This document shows, piece by piece, positions 57,101-64,000 of a stretch of DNA of 64,000 nucleotides. The DNA lies in the NCBI GenBank assembly GCA_013396915.1, contig VWZL01001304.1, positions 428,795 through 492,794 of the forward strand, given 5' to 3'. Position 1 is the stretch's first letter, and each line of letters begins with the position of its first letter. The stretch is from Stercorarius parasiticus. Taxonomy: Eukaryota > Chordata > Aves > Charadriiformes > Stercorariidae. The notes beneath the pieces were generated by a model. That model had not been told where the DNA came from. It did not search any database and worked only from the letters and a program-made list of their open reading frames with translations. A program made the position numbers and the translations under genes.

Positions 57101-60100
57101 TATTTTGTTGCAGAATCAGTCTGTAGGTTCATAGTTCCGTTATCTGACTACTAGTAAATAGCTTGTCACGGGCGATTGTCTTCTCCAGGTTTTTAGTGTT
57201 ATTCTATTTGAAGGGTTCTTGACATAGTCTGCATGTAGCAATACTTCACCATTTTTGGAGGAGAGATGGAGGATGTTGAATAGTTTGAGTTCAGATAATG
57301 GATTACGTGATAGTTTATTTTTAATGCGGGTTTGATAAGTCAAATTGAAAAATTAGAAGGAAAAAAAGAAAAAGATTCCTCTAATAGCTAATAGTATTTC
57401 CAAAACAACGCATTAATGTCAGTGACTAATGTTGTTAGCCCTTCCCCAACTAAAACTAAGTAGAAACAGTGTGACAAAGATCACATCATTAGTTTCCTGG
57501 AAACCTGGAAAGGTGTGGTGTAAGTTATCCATCATGGTGTATAGCTGTGTATTTGCTTCTGTTTTAAAAGCTTGGAAACAGAGTTTGCACAAACAGATAT
57601 GTATATGAATGATATGCAAAAGATGCTGGTAATTTCAAGGAGGAACTTTCTAATAGATTAAAGGTTTAAATTATTGTTTCAGGATGGAAATATTGATACC
57701 TATTTTATTATTATTTGCTATATAGGCTAAATGGAATTTAAAACTTTAAATAATATGACTATTATACAATTTATATGAGCATATTTAGTAATGTAAAATT
57801 TTCCTTATTACATGTATTAATAATAATTTATGTCATTTAATATTTGGGGCTCACACTAATGAAGCAAATGAAATTAATACAATAGACAAGAAATCCTTTT
57901 TTTCTGAGGATTCTTCTATTCTATTCTAATTAATAACAGAGTGGATTAATGAAAAATATAAAAATGAGATATCCCAATATTTTATTTTCTTTCTTCTTCC
58001 TCCTCTTGTTAGCTGTCCTTAGATGTATTTTCATGAGCTAGTGATAATAAGTAATAAACATTTATTTTTCACTTTATACAAATTCCATGGAAGCTATTCC
58101 AAATACATATTTTGATTTCAGAACTTTATTTGTAACTTCCTTGGCAGAAAGAAAATAAAGAAGTATGGGGAGCAGAGTAAGCAGTGATATTTTGCTGTAA
58201 GATTATAAACACTATATGAAGTATAAATGTGCATTTTTTCATTCAAAGCATAAAGTATATAAACGTACATGATGAAAAAATGGATATGGAAGGGAAAATG
58301 AAAATAAGCTTAAGAATGGTAATAGTTAAAGTATCTGATGACTAATATATTTTCTGATTTCTATGGAACATAGGACAATAACTTCTGAATACTAACACGT
58401 CTGTTTATGCATAAACTCTCCAGAAGCTCTCCTATTTGGATCAGAGAGTACAAGAGCTAGATAAACAGCAGAAGCAAACTGAACAGCAACTGGAACAAAA
58501 AAGAAGTATTATGCAGCAACAAGTAAATGATATACAGGTGAATAATTTAATGCTTGTATGGATTTTTTGAAGTATGTTTAATCTCAAAGGTTAGGCTGTC
58601 ATTTCTACACACTTGCCTCGGAACTATATACATACATACAGTGTATGTACTATTTTCTGTGTCTTGCTTGAACTAACCTATGAGATCCATAGCCTTGAGA
58701 CAGCGTAAAGTACAAAGCAGAATTGATATTGGGGTCATTGAGAAGTCCTTTGCTTTCTTCATTTGCTACACTGGCTCAAATTGCTTGAGGGGCTTTAGAA
58801 ATGCAATGGAGAAAATCAATAAAGGACGAAAAAGATTCTAGTATAATAGGAAGTGCCTGCTGATTGCATGTTTGCTCAGCAGATGGCATCTTTTTGTAAA
58901 TGATGGCTTATATCTGTTATATCAGTTACTAAACTGTATAATCCACCAAAGGGAATTACTGAATTTCATATTATATACTTTATATAAACATGGCTATAAG
59001 CATTAGAAGAAACAAGCATTTCCTTTCCAAGATTCTGTTCATTTTTTAGTATTCTTTCATTTGCATATTGTATAAACTTAATTTAGATATTACAGCATCA
59101 ATGATGAGTCATGTAGATTAAAAAAAAAATAAAAAAAAAAGAAAATCTTTCATGAATCCGGTAATTTCTATTGAAAAACTCTGAGGCTTCCTATATATGA
59201 CAGAATCTTAAATTAAGCATTGAGAAATTCATTGATTCGCACAGATTTCTAAATTTGGCAGGGAGGACAGAGTTTATACATCCCTTTCTGTTAAAGATTG
59301 TGCTCTACCAAACTGCAGGTTTACCAATAGATCTTAGAACATGTGGAAATGACTGAAGAGTCAGAATACAGATAATCAGTAATTCTACAATGTTTTTCAG
59401 TGTATTTATTTTCTATACTTTTTTATTATTATTTTTAATGCTGCCTTTCCTAGTAAGTCTAAATAACTGTACCCGTTAGTTATTTGAGCGATATTTGAGT
59501 TGCTGTTCTGGAGGAGTATTAGAGGAGCGTTCTGGGTAAGTGGAGTAAAACAACGTACAAAGCCTGTTTTATGAGATCTGTAGAGCTCTGAACTCGTAAC
59601 AATACTTGGATACCTTAAAAGTTGTGTTCTTAGAGCCTCATACAGTTCCTTGATCACAGCAATTGAAGTTTTGTATAAGGGGGATTTATAAAATTTCTTA
59701 TTTTTAACGATAACTCTCATTTCTAGTTGTGCAGGGTCACACTATATGATTCTGTTAATCATGTTATATTGTTTTCAAGGAAAAGTTATTTAAAGTTATA
59801 TTCAGATGTTTTAGTGCTCTCCTGTGATTAATACATTGGCTTGTTTAAAGCTTGTCCAGGGTGTAGTTTAAATGATGTTATGGAAAAGTGGCTATGATTC
59901 CATAATATCCTTAGTACAGGAGTAATACAAGAGTCTCCAGCTTCCAACTGAGGAAACAATTCACCCAGTCCTTCATAGTTTACCTATTTTAGGACAAGAT
60001 GAATTACACCTTGGAGGCTTCTGCATCCCACCATTGAATTTGAAGTGACTTAGTTTGGTCTGCTGATGTTTAAATGTCTAAAAGCTAGGTACCTAGATAC

Positions 60101-62506
60101 GAATTCTACCCCATAATACGCCGGTAGTCTTGTTCAGCAACTGAGGAGAATGAAGAATACTGTTCATGTGTTGAACAGCTGAATGACCAAGTGCCAAGGG
60201 ACTCATTCAGCTTAGGCAGGATACTGGACTGTTATTGACAAATGTTCAGTCTACCGATATTTGGATCACAGAATGTAGAGTATCTCACCGTTTTTGTTTG
60301 TTTGCTCTAAAACCTGATTGCAAATTCTCTGTCTTCTCTAATAGGTACCAGATTGCACTGACTCAATTGCTAGTATTCCATATGCATGGAAGCCAACAGG
60401 TTTTATCTGCCTTGGTTTAAAAGGTCCTGAAAAAAGTGCAGGAAGTCAAAGAGACAAAATTCTTCTTAATTGGCAGTTTTGACCTAACACAGCTCATATG
60501 TGAACCTGACTCTTTGGCAAAAAACATGTCATGGCTTCTTTGTGTACATATTTATATCTGGCCTTGGTATATTAATCATCTCAGATTTCATTATTTGTAA
60601 AGTTTAAGGCCAGGGCAGATCATACAGACATCCTGTATATCACGGGCTATCACATTTCTCCAAGTTCTTTTGGTATATCGAGCTTAAAACTAATACAATT
60701 TTTCCTCAGAGGTTTGAGACTCTGTATGGGCGGTTCAGTTGCATAGGGATTTGCATTAATTACCATATCTTCATTTTCTTTCTAATAATTCTATGTTCCT
60801 GCAAGAAACCTGAAATTTCCATCTAATCCTATACAGATACTTTTACAAAATTCAGAGGCCTTAAAAATGTCATATTCTTGTGGTACCTTCCACACCTTCA
60901 TGTCTATGCTAACATCTGTTACAAAAGCTTTGATTCCTTGTTTTTTTACAGCTACCTTTTAGGTATACCTCTAAGAAGCACTTCTTTCATAAGGAAAAAA
61001 ATCATTACCCTATGCATTAGGCTACTGCTTCAGAAAAATGGGCCAGTATCTAAAGAAGAAATTTTTTAAATACTAATCTTTATTTAAATACTGTGATGCA
61101 TTCTTTACCTACTGAATTTTGAGGTCTTGAAATTTGATATTTGTAAATGTGTAAACTTAAATTACATGTGTATATATAAGGATAATCAAAAGGCATTTTC
61201 CTCCCTCATAATTTAACCCATTTACATAGCTGCTTACAGCCCGTTAGTGTGGGTTACAAAATCTAATGCAGCAAGACCACTTTAGAAGTATCACCCAAAG
61301 AGAAGACTCCCACCTGTTTATTACTATTGAACTGCTACAGTGCTTTATGTTTGCCTTGTTCATTGTGGGGAAGTTGAAGCTTTGTTTACCAGATACTGTT
61401 GCTCATGAAAGTAGAGTTTGCTTGTGTCATGAATCTTTATATTTTTTAGGTCTGGTGCCTGTCAATCACTTTTGGTATGAAAAAGACATTTCAGTTTAAC
61501 CTCTCTTCTGTAGAATAGGAAGTTTAGCTAAAATAATTTTTAATTTAAAGGTTTTCAGCAAGTTAACGTCAGCATCTCTTTGAGTTGTGTACTTGTAGCT
61601 GAGGGAAGTAGTCAGGAGTTCAGGTGTCATTCTCTGTGCTTTAATCCTCCACTATCTGGAGCACAGGACAACTATGTTATGCAAAACTTGATATCTAAAG
61701 AGAACAACTCTCTGTTTAGGCAACTAAATAAAAAATGCCAGTTTTCAGACATAATGAGTAAGACATATTCTCCGTGGAGAATGGCAACTAAAAATACTGG
61801 TTTTTCCTGAAAGTCAAGATTTTAGGTATCTGCCTAAAACAGTATTACATTTTTTAATGATCTAACACTAAAAGCTGCCAGTTAAGATGGTGACTCTGCA
61901 TATGCTGAAATAAATAGGCCCAGACTTAGAGCATATGCAAAAATTGTTACTTTTCACTATCATTAATAAAGTTTTTGCTGTGCAAGCCAGCGCTTATTTG
62001 CAAAACTGCTATGTATGAGAGCAAAAATAAAAGAGGATATGTATTTTATGAAAGTGGTAGCCTACAAATATGCATACATCCATATACAACATAGGCAACT
62101 GCAAAAATACAAGTGCCATAATAAAATTTGTGGATATATGGTAGAAGAATTGTGCAACAAGTTGGAGAACTATAACTGGATGTGCAAAGCCATACTCTTA
62201 CAGAAATGCAGTTCTTTCAACTGCCCCCTCTGAAAGAAGTTATTTTTCTTTGGGTATACAGTTTCATGAGTTGTTGCCCATAATTATGTGCTTAAAATAC
62301 AGTATTTGGAAATCTAGACCTGCCTAATTTACATGCTATGGTGTTTTTTTTAATTCCCAGGAAAAAATTTCATTTGTTTCCAGTGAAATAGCCGAAAACT
62401 CTCACACTATGGAAAAATTAAAAAATGAACTTAAAGAATTAAATGAATTATGGAACATTAAGCAAATAGAGATGGAAAATACAGAAAAATCTTTAGTTGA
62501 TTTACG
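12755..62506 (+). CDS. CCDC178: CCDC178, coiled-coil domain-containing protein 178; 15 exons, 3' end outside window
   Basis: Fifteen exons join in phase into an uninterrupted frame of about 645 codons; the last ends in phase 2 at 62506, so the C-terminus lies beyond the window. The product is rich in Lys, Glu, Gln and Leu, with long helical heptad-like stretches; I see no signal peptide or membrane segment. Conserved blocks are VNTPSPC and NKAIHHIQE (exon 2), [22 protein letters not shown] and LPAAVQKE (exons 5-6), and RKKKVYESE (exon 11). From memory, human CCDC178 has close matches in the same order (SIWRLQEIPLAVQKE, IQADIDYM, RKKSKYESE), and the spacing between the exon 6 and exon 11 blocks is about 200 residues in both. 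Human CCDC178 is about 867 residues, so roughly three quarters is here. Its function is poorly known. The remotely similar paralogue CCDC175 was considered and fits less well. Confidence 0.9.
12836..14768 (+). other. CCDC178: CCDC178 intron 1
   Basis: Donor GTAAGT, acceptor CTCTTTCTCCAG. AT-rich; no repeat or internal gene recognised. Confidence 0.75.
14769..14896 (+). CDS. CCDC178: CCDC178 exon 2
   Basis: 128 nt, entry phase 1, exit phase 0, about residues 20-62. It encodes the Cys-containing block around [20 protein letters not shown] followed by [13 protein letters not shown]. The VNTPxPCxNKxIxHIQE pattern is the most distinctive N-terminal signature of CCDC178 as I recall it. The helix that follows begins the coiled-coil region. 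Acceptor TTTCTCCAG is strong; donor CAG|GTACAT is moderate. Confidence 0.92.
14897..16813 (+). other. CCDC178: CCDC178 intron 2
   Basis: A short AT-rich imperfect tandem repeat lies at about 15109-15146 (units of the type ATACCATAATATC). No other feature recognised. Confidence 0.75.
16814..16848 (+). CDS. CCDC178: CCDC178 exon 3 (35-nt small exon)
   Basis: A 35-nt exon between TTTGCTTTTGCAG and G|GTAAGA, encoding [11 protein letters not shown] plus two bases of an Arg codon. Entry phase 0 and exit phase 2 fit both neighbours exactly. It is too short for ORF-based detection; the support is splice-site strength plus phase. About residues 63-74. Confidence 0.8.
16849..19402 (+). other. CCDC178: CCDC178 intron 3
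   Basis: It contains a near-perfect 22-bp direct repeat (AATTTAAAATGTAATTTTAAAA) at about 17845-17889. Several short plus-strand frames at 18327-18763 overlap in different frames and look accidental. No RNA gene seen. Confidence 0.75.
19403..19497 (+). CDS. CCDC178: CCDC178 exon 4
   Basis: 95 nt, entry phase 2, exit phase 1. Acceptor TTTTCATCTACAG, donor AAG|GTAAAA. It encodes [20 protein letters not shown] and onward to VSCE, about residues 75-105, a less conserved linker rich in Thr, Ser and Lys between the exon 2 block and the main coiled coil. The call rests mainly on phase and splice sites. Confidence 0.8.
19498..20692 (+). other. CCDC178: CCDC178 intron 4
   Basis: The 3' end is a tandem duplication of about 121 bp (see the separate entry), so the authentic acceptor at 20692 has a diverged copy 128 bp upstream. 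No other element recognised. Confidence 0.75.
20444..20692 (+). repeat. Two-copy tandem duplication containing the exon 5 acceptor
   Basis: Copy 1 (20444-20564) and copy 2 (20572-20692) are each 121 bp, have a period of 128 bp, and align nearly without gaps at roughly three quarters identity by eye. Shared words include TTGTGCTT, CATGTGAA, ACTTTAT/GCTTTAT, TTGAGAA, TTAAGCTTTC and the terminal GTATTTTTAAAG. Copy 2 ends exactly at the exon 5 splice acceptor; copy 1 ends in the same TTTTTAAAG, a decoy acceptor. Confidence 0.85.
20693..20893 (+). CDS. CCDC178: CCDC178 exon 5, conserved coiled-coil block
   Basis: 201 nt, entry and exit phase 1, about residues 106-172. It encodes a Leu/Glu/Lys heptad region ([20 protein letters not shown]) followed by the conserved [20 protein letters not shown]. 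This lines up with the human sequence as I remember it (LIKSLETDRADAEEAL, MKIDSWSIWRLQEIPLAVQK), which is the strongest single piece of evidence for the gene call. The acceptor has a poor pyrimidine tract and lies in a duplicated segment. Donor is AAG|GTATTG. Confidence 0.95.
21683..21720 (+). repeat. CT/C-rich tract ending in a decoy TTAG acceptor
   Basis: A run of T, then CT dinucleotides, then C-tracts is followed by TTAG at 21717-21720. The layout mimics a very strong 3' splice site, but the sequence downstream is not open in a useful frame and has no clear partner donor, so I annotate it as simple sequence. Confidence 0.7.
22061..22365 (-). mobile_element. CR1 LINE 3' fragment, reverse orientation
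   Basis: The tail TCATAGAATCGTTTGGGTTG starts at 22061, followed by GGAAGGGACCTTTAAAGGTC, CATCTAGTCCAACCCCCCTG, and the reverse of the CR1 3' body up to the GTCCTATTGCAACAGG region. Only about 300 bp, 5'-truncated. The minus-strand frame of about 75 codons here ([12 protein letters not shown]) is CR1-derived. Confidence 0.93.
24109..24329 (+). CDS. CCDC178: CCDC178 exon 6
   Basis: 221 nt, entry phase 1, exit phase 0, about residues 173-246. It starts [20 protein letters not shown] and includes [19 protein letters not shown]. This matches the human order as I recall it (KEHEAYLRDIIELRWHLEDK, AKIQADIDYMNEHGPLL). A long amphipathic helix is expected throughout. Acceptor TTTTTAAAAG has a short pyrimidine tract; donor AAG|GTAAAT is good. 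Confidence 0.95.
24330..26115 (+). other. CCDC178: CCDC178 intron 6
   Basis: It holds a short AT-rich TTGATAATAATAATG-like repeat at 24773-24830 and an unexplained minus-strand open frame at 25692-25994. No young repeat. Confidence 0.75.
25692..25994 (-). other. Unassigned open reading frame (100 codons), function unknown
   Basis: A minus-strand frame from ATG 25994 to a stop at 25692, with balanced composition ([20 protein letters not shown] near the middle, [16 protein letters not shown] at the end). I do not recognise it. It has no visible promoter, partner exon or flanking repeat. It could be a decayed transposon or processed-gene fragment, or chance. Listed because its composition is less AT-driven than other frames in the introns. 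Confidence 0.2.
26116..26258 (+). CDS. CCDC178: CCDC178 exon 7
   Basis: 143 nt, entry phase 0, exit phase 2, about residues 247-294. It begins [20 protein letters not shown] and ends CAEMLLSQY plus a split Lys codon. Heptad-like Leu/Ile/Met spacing with many Lys and Glu residues is typical of coiled coil. Acceptor TTTTATTTTCTTAG; donor AA|GTAAGA is close to consensus. Confidence 0.9.
27581..28164 (-). mobile_element. Endogenous retrovirus solo LTR, minus orientation
   Basis: A sequence of about 584 bp matching a widespread avian ERV LTR as I remember it. On the plus strand it begins TGTTGTGGTCTAACTCCAG and ends near CCAAAGCCAGTAGTATA. It is flanked by CTTAT at 27576-27580 and 28165-28169, consistent with a 5-bp target-site duplication. 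In LTR sense (minus strand), an ATTAAA poly(A) signal lies at 27707-27712 and a degenerate TATA-like AATAAAAG near 27885. No internal viral genes adjoin, so this is a solo LTR. Confidence 0.8.
30460..31180 (-). mobile_element. Ancient CR1/L3-like LINE remnant, reverse orientation
   Basis: Degenerate but ordered landmarks occur on the plus strand: CCAAATTAAGCCTTG, TAATCTAACACCTTCTTAGC, then TTTCAGATCATTCGTAAATA, GATTTTGAGATACCATGCTG and TTCTTTCAATGAAAATTGA. This order is that of the reverse complement of an old CR1-type second frame and 3' region. Boundaries are approximate. Confidence 0.5.
31628..31658. repeat. Poly-T / C tract
   Basis: A run of T interrupted by single C bases and ending in CCCCC. 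It creates a spurious Lys-rich minus-strand frame. Simple sequence only. Confidence 0.85.
33307..33460 (+). CDS. CCDC178: CCDC178 exon 8
   Basis: 154 nt, entry phase 2, exit phase 0, about residues 294-345. It encodes [20 protein letters not shown], then [20 protein letters not shown] and a Trp near the end (CWNSK). Strongly charged coiled coil. Acceptor TGTATTTCTATTAG; donor AAA|GTGAGT is strong. Confidence 0.92.
33461..36406 (+). other. CCDC178: CCDC178 intron 8
   Basis: It contains a TATA-rich simple stretch at 34080-34110 and a C-rich tract at about 34284-34312. Nothing else recognised. Confidence 0.75.
36407..36502 (+). CDS. CCDC178: CCDC178 exon 9
   Basis: 96 nt, phase 0 at both ends, about residues 346-377 ([20 protein letters not shown] then [12 protein letters not shown]). 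Acceptor ATTTTCTAG, donor TTA|GTAAGT. As a symmetric exon it could be skipped without a frameshift. It is separated from exon 10 by only 122 nt. Confidence 0.9.
36503..36624 (+). other. CCDC178: CCDC178 intron 9 (122 nt)
   Basis: The only short intron of the gene. Donor GTAAGT, acceptor TGTTCACTAG. Confidence 0.85.
36625..36761 (+). CDS. CCDC178: CCDC178 exon 10
   Basis: 137 nt, entry phase 0, exit phase 2, about residues 378-423. [20 protein letters not shown] is followed by [18 protein letters not shown] and TMQNIGN. It corresponds by position to the human stretch around CTKLTEDNKKLEIDINKI as I recall it. The split codon AG+T gives Ser with exon 11, or AG+A gives Arg with the orphan segment at 37837. 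Confidence 0.92.
37365..37395. other. Probable assembly join: 15-bp direct repeat around one N
   Basis: GGATTTTATTGTCTG occurs at 37365-37379 and again at 37381-37395 with a single N between. This is what an unmerged overlap at a closed gap looks like. Confidence 0.7.
37837..37987 (+). CDS. Candidate alternative 3'-terminal coding exon of CCDC178 (or orphan exon)
   Basis: After an acceptor-like CTTTTATTTCATCATACATGTCAG there is an open frame of 49 codons that exactly fits the exon 10 exit phase (AG+A = Arg). It reads [20 protein letters not shown] and ends KTDLGSIIT with TGA at 37985-37987. Composition is Arg/Lys/Glu-rich like the rest of the protein. No good donor follows, so it would terminate the protein at about residue 472. 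I see no close AATAAA. It could instead be a decayed exon. I do not recall a human counterpart. Confidence 0.35.
40600..40805 (-). mobile_element. ERV LTR fragment, minus orientation
   Basis: It shares ordered blocks with the solo LTR at 27581-28164: GTCAGTTGTCCTGGCTGTGT, CCCAACTTCTTGT, AGCAATAGCCAAAACA, AATCCAAAACACAGCACC and GGCTGCTATAAAGAAAGTAA. Only the U3-like half remains; both edges are degraded. Confidence 0.7.
43833..43903 (+). tRNA. tRNA-Gly (anticodon CCC)
   Basis: A 71-nt sequence folds as a complete tRNA. The 7-bp acceptor stem GCACCAG/CTGGTGC is perfect and is followed by the discriminator A. The anticodon stem CAAGA/TCTTG encloses the loop TTCCCAT (anticodon CCC). The T arm is CCGGG-TTCGATT-CCTGG with one G-T wobble. 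Internal pol III promoters are intact: A box TGGTATAGTGG and B box GGTTCGATTCC. No intron and no encoded CCA. A TTTT at 43953-43956 could terminate transcription. It lies in CCDC178 intron 10 on the same strand and is probably functional. Confidence 0.88.
45238..47291 (+). mobile_element. CR1 LINE with decayed reverse-transcriptase frame
   Basis: About 2 kb of CR1 second frame plus 3' end. Recognisable pieces are [10 protein letters not shown] (about 45350), the RT region with LPQGS at about 46340 and the catalytic FADD box at 46424-46435, ILGCIRRSV, and the 3' region with GTTCCTTCCAATCTCAG at 47258. The frame is broken by several stops and shifts (for example TAATGAG at 45811 and around 46648), so it is not competent. 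The short frames reported within this interval are all parts of this element. Confidence 0.92.
47570..47753 (+). CDS. CCDC178: CCDC178 exon 11
   Basis: 184 nt, entry phase 2, exit phase 0, about residues 423-484. [20 protein letters not shown], then [12 protein letters not shown] and [16 protein letters not shown]. From memory the human protein has RKKSKYESEIKYL at the matching point. Acceptor TGTTTCAACAG; donor AAG|GTATAA is weak at +5/+6. It is flanked by same-orientation CR1 copies 278 bp upstream and about 60-75 bp downstream. Confidence 0.93.
47815..48260 (+). mobile_element. CR1 LINE 3' fragment, comparatively intact
   Basis: Landmarks are GATGATCAGAGGGCTGGAGC, AGCCTGGAGAAGAGAAGGCT, CCGGGGAGACCTTATAGCAG, GACACTGGAACAGGTTGCCC, CTAGATGATCTTTAAGGTCC and the tail ATTCTATGTTTCTCTGATTC. 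It is closest to the CR1 consensus I remember and therefore probably the youngest CR1 in the window. Confidence 0.95.
48480..49600 (-). mobile_element. Ancient CR1/L3-like LINE remnant, reverse orientation
   Basis: Colinear weak matches on the plus strand include ATATATAGTGGTGTAAAGAT, TCTGTTTTATTCCCTATTCC, GAAACCACAGGACCCAGCAT, TTGCAAGACCCCACTG, TGATACTTTATAAAATACCA, TTTGGGAGTCCAAGTAGTCT, GCATCACCC and CAGTCATGCTGATTCA. This is the reverse complement of an old CR1-type reverse-transcriptase region (around the FDKVSH segment) and its 3' part. Heavily mutated. Confidence 0.65.
51709..51771 (+). CDS. CCDC178: CCDC178 exon 12
   Basis: 63 nt, phase 0 at both ends, about residues 485-505 ([21 protein letters not shown]). 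A long T tract precedes the CCTAAG acceptor. Two in-frame donors exist: CAG|GTAAAC at 51772 (used here) and AAA|GTGAGT at 51763, which would drop three codons (VSQ). The second matches consensus slightly better. Confidence 0.85.
53034..53507 (+). mobile_element. CR1 LINE 3' fragment
   Basis: It starts near GGGACAGGGAACTGCTGGAG and continues GGCTACCAAGATGATTAGGG, GACCTTATCAACACTTATAT, GAGCACTGGAACAGGCTGCC, GGACTAGATGATCTCCAGAG and the tail ATTCTGTGATTCTGTAA. The remaining ORF2 end is open for 115 codons ([21 protein letters not shown]), suggesting modest age. It resembles the 5481-6075 copy (same GATCTCYAGAGA/TAGATCATCTAG style tail) more than the 47815 copy. Confidence 0.95.
54110..54141. repeat. 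(TG)n microsatellite
   Basis: About 16 uninterrupted TG units in intron 12; the minus-strand poly(Thr-His) frame here is an artefact of it. Confidence 0.95.
54874..54936 (+). repeat. Four-copy ATTCTATACAT minisatellite at an acceptor
   Basis: ATTCTATACAT starts at 54874, 54885, 54907 and 54925. The last copy is 14 bp from the exon 13 acceptor, and a branch-point-like GCTAAT lies at 54921-54926. Confidence 0.85.
54950..55111 (+). CDS. CCDC178: CCDC178 exon 13
   Basis: 162 nt, phase 0 at both ends, about residues 506-559. [20 protein letters not shown], then [15 protein letters not shown] and [14 protein letters not shown]. Extremely Lys/Glu-rich coiled coil; the Lys cluster recalls the KKKLRKKGKK stretch I remember in human CCDC178. 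The acceptor (AATAAACAG) lacks a real pyrimidine tract. Donor AAG|GTAAAA. Confidence 0.9.
55112..58423 (+). other. CCDC178: CCDC178 intron 13
   Basis: Poly-T/A runs at about 56318-56336 and 56728-56743 and a small direct repeat (TAATTTTTCAGAG type) at 55782-55814. No gene or young repeat recognised. Confidence 0.75.
58424..58537 (+). CDS. CCDC178: CCDC178 exon 14
   Basis: 114 nt, phase 0 at both ends, about residues 560-597 ([20 protein letters not shown] then [18 protein letters not shown]). Gln-rich coiled coil. The acceptor is CTCTCCAGAAG, a tandem NAGNAG, so the first Lys may be included or omitted. Donor CAG|GTGAAT. Confidence 0.9.
58538..62360 (+). other. CCDC178: CCDC178 intron 14
   Basis: An A-rich run lies at about 59120-59146. 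A minus-strand frame of 104 codons at 59406-59720 is not recognised. No young repeat. Confidence 0.75.
62361..62506 (+). CDS. CCDC178: CCDC178 exon 15 (last in window)
   Basis: 146 nt, entry phase 0, exit phase 2, about residues 598-646. [20 protein letters not shown], then [20 protein letters not shown] and TEKSLVDL plus a split Arg codon. It matches in position and character the human KINELNEELKAKEEE region as I recall it. Acceptor TTTTTTTTAATTCCCAG; donor CG|GTAAGA. Confidence 0.92.
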
Positions 62507-64000
62507 GTAAGACCAACCTATTCTATGAATTTTAAAAGATGGTTTATTACATTTACTAATGTAATTTAGTAATTCTACTTTATTACTATTACTAAAGATA
62601 GTTTTATTATTTTACAATATTGTTTCTAGGAAATATAATGCACTTTTCATCAATAATTTGAGAGTATTTTTGTCTGATCACTGCTTGTAGTTTTAACACA
62701 TCTATAGAAGTTATTCATGATAAATTGTCTGCCTACAAAATTGCATTTCGGGCATCAGAATTACTTTTGGAAATCTGATAATATTCATGGTCAGTTGCAT
62801 CCTTAATTAATGGAGGATTCCACACACTTAGTGTTTTCTCTGGTTTAAGAAGTGTGGTCCTACACTTACCGTGACTGATGAGTCCTGAAAATAGTCTCAA
62901 AGGGCTCTATCCAACTGACAACGCAGGCTGCCTTCTAGGCCATGCAAGCCTTGGAGGGCCGTATATGCTGATTACACAGCAAGCTTACCCTTCAAGGATA
63001 AAAGTGAACCTGCTGTGCAATGTCAAAAGAGAAAGCAACTTGGACTGTTGAAAGACTAAATAGTGAAAAAGTGATCTTTGCTCGTTATACTACAGCTCCC
63101 TTTCTGTGATCTCATTCACTTATGTACTGTCAGTGTTGAAAGATCTTCGAGAGATTATTCCATGAAATTTTTGACTAGGGAAAAAAATATTTTTCTGTGT
63201 AAATTTTTTAGCTGAATATGTGGGACTGGGTGTGTTTTTTTCCAACTCTTGATTCAAACAGAATGATTCAGAGGAACCCAATGTGCAGTGGAACTTACTA
63301 AACTTCAAGAATGGAAGGCATCTTTCCATGACTGAAAATCTTGTTTTCAACAGCTCTTTAGCCAGTAGTCAGTAGTTTCATGTCAGTGACATTATATTCA
63401 GACTCAGTCAAGAAAGGGATAATACCAACACAAAGTGGCACTGAAAGTTCATTCCAGCAATTCATTGTTTCTATATAGCTAAGTCCATCTCTCTTTCAAA
63501 GAGCAATTTTCTTGCAAATTCTCCAACTTCTAGACCTAAAATAGATAGTAATGAAAACTTTGCATTTTTCTTGATAACCTGCTTTTAGACATTCCATCTA
63601 ATAGAAAGAACTGTACAGCCAAAAAAACATCCAAAAATACCCCTTTGACTTTCAAATTATGCATCCCAATAGCTATTTTGTCATTCTCTGAACACAGAAG
63701 ATACAGCACATCGGAATTTCTCTATCATGCGACTTGCTGAAAGCTGACTGCATGCTTATGCCTTCTGGTTGTCAGAGCACTCAGCCACTCTGTGCTTGAT
63801 GGGCAAAGGAGTTTTTCCCCCCCCGCAAAAAAAAAGGTTTTGGTTGTTGGCATTTTTTCATTCTTACTGCTTCTCATTAGTGAAGATTACTGGTGACAAT
63901 ATTCAGAAAAAAAATTTTCTTTCAAGCTAATGTACTTTCTTCTATTAATGTTTCCAATAATCTGACATATCACAGGGCATTTCATCAATCTATCTTAAGA
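62507..64000 (+). other. CCDC178: CCDC178 intron 15, partial
   Basis: No further exon found before the window ends. A C/A-rich simple stretch lies at 63815-63837. Confidence 0.7.

Noticed and set aside
59406..59720. 104-codon minus-strand frame in intron 14
   Set aside because: AT-driven composition, no motif, no splice context.
12755..62506. Assignment of the gene to CCDC175
   Set aside because: CCDC175 shows a remotely similar LPxxxxxE motif, but the exon 2, 5, 6 and 11 blocks match CCDC178 far better.

Overview
The window reads as vertebrate nuclear DNA, and most likely a bird. It is AT-rich, has long introns, and carries several CR1 LINE copies ending in the typical ATTCTRTG-type 3' tail, plus an avian-type endogenous-retrovirus solo LTR. 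I see no bacterial operons, plasmid or phage genes, or CRISPR arrays.

One protein-coding gene on the plus strand accounts for essentially all coding signal. It is the 5' three quarters of CCDC178 (formerly C18orf34 in human), a long coiled-coil protein of poorly known function. I assembled 15 coding exons (12755-62506), all with AG/GT boundaries and phases that join without a stop. They encode about 645 residues; the last exon ends in phase 2, so the gene continues past the window. The call rests on conserved blocks in exons 2, 5-6 and 10-11 that match human CCDC178 as I remember it.

Layout: 1-180 is a GC/CpG-rich stretch, probably the edge of a CpG-island promoter. A CR1 copy lies at 180-756, and then about 12 kb of upstream or 5' intron sequence leads to the ATG exon at 12755-12835. 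Exons 2-6 lie at 14.8-24.3 kb, exons 7-10 at 26-36.8 kb, and exons 11-15 at 47.5-62.5 kb. Intron 10 (10.8 kb) holds a tRNA-Gly(CCC) gene, an LTR fragment, a 2 kb CR1 with reverse-transcriptase remnants, and an orphan open exon-like segment at 37837-37987. That segment fits the exon 10 phase and ends in a stop codon, so it is a candidate alternative 3' end. Exon 11 sits between two CR1 copies in the same orientation.

I found no novel multi-gene system. The observations worth checking concern splicing and gene structure: a tandem duplication that carries the exon 5 acceptor, a minisatellite at the exon 13 acceptor, in-frame alternative splice sites at exons 12 and 14, and the orphan exon.
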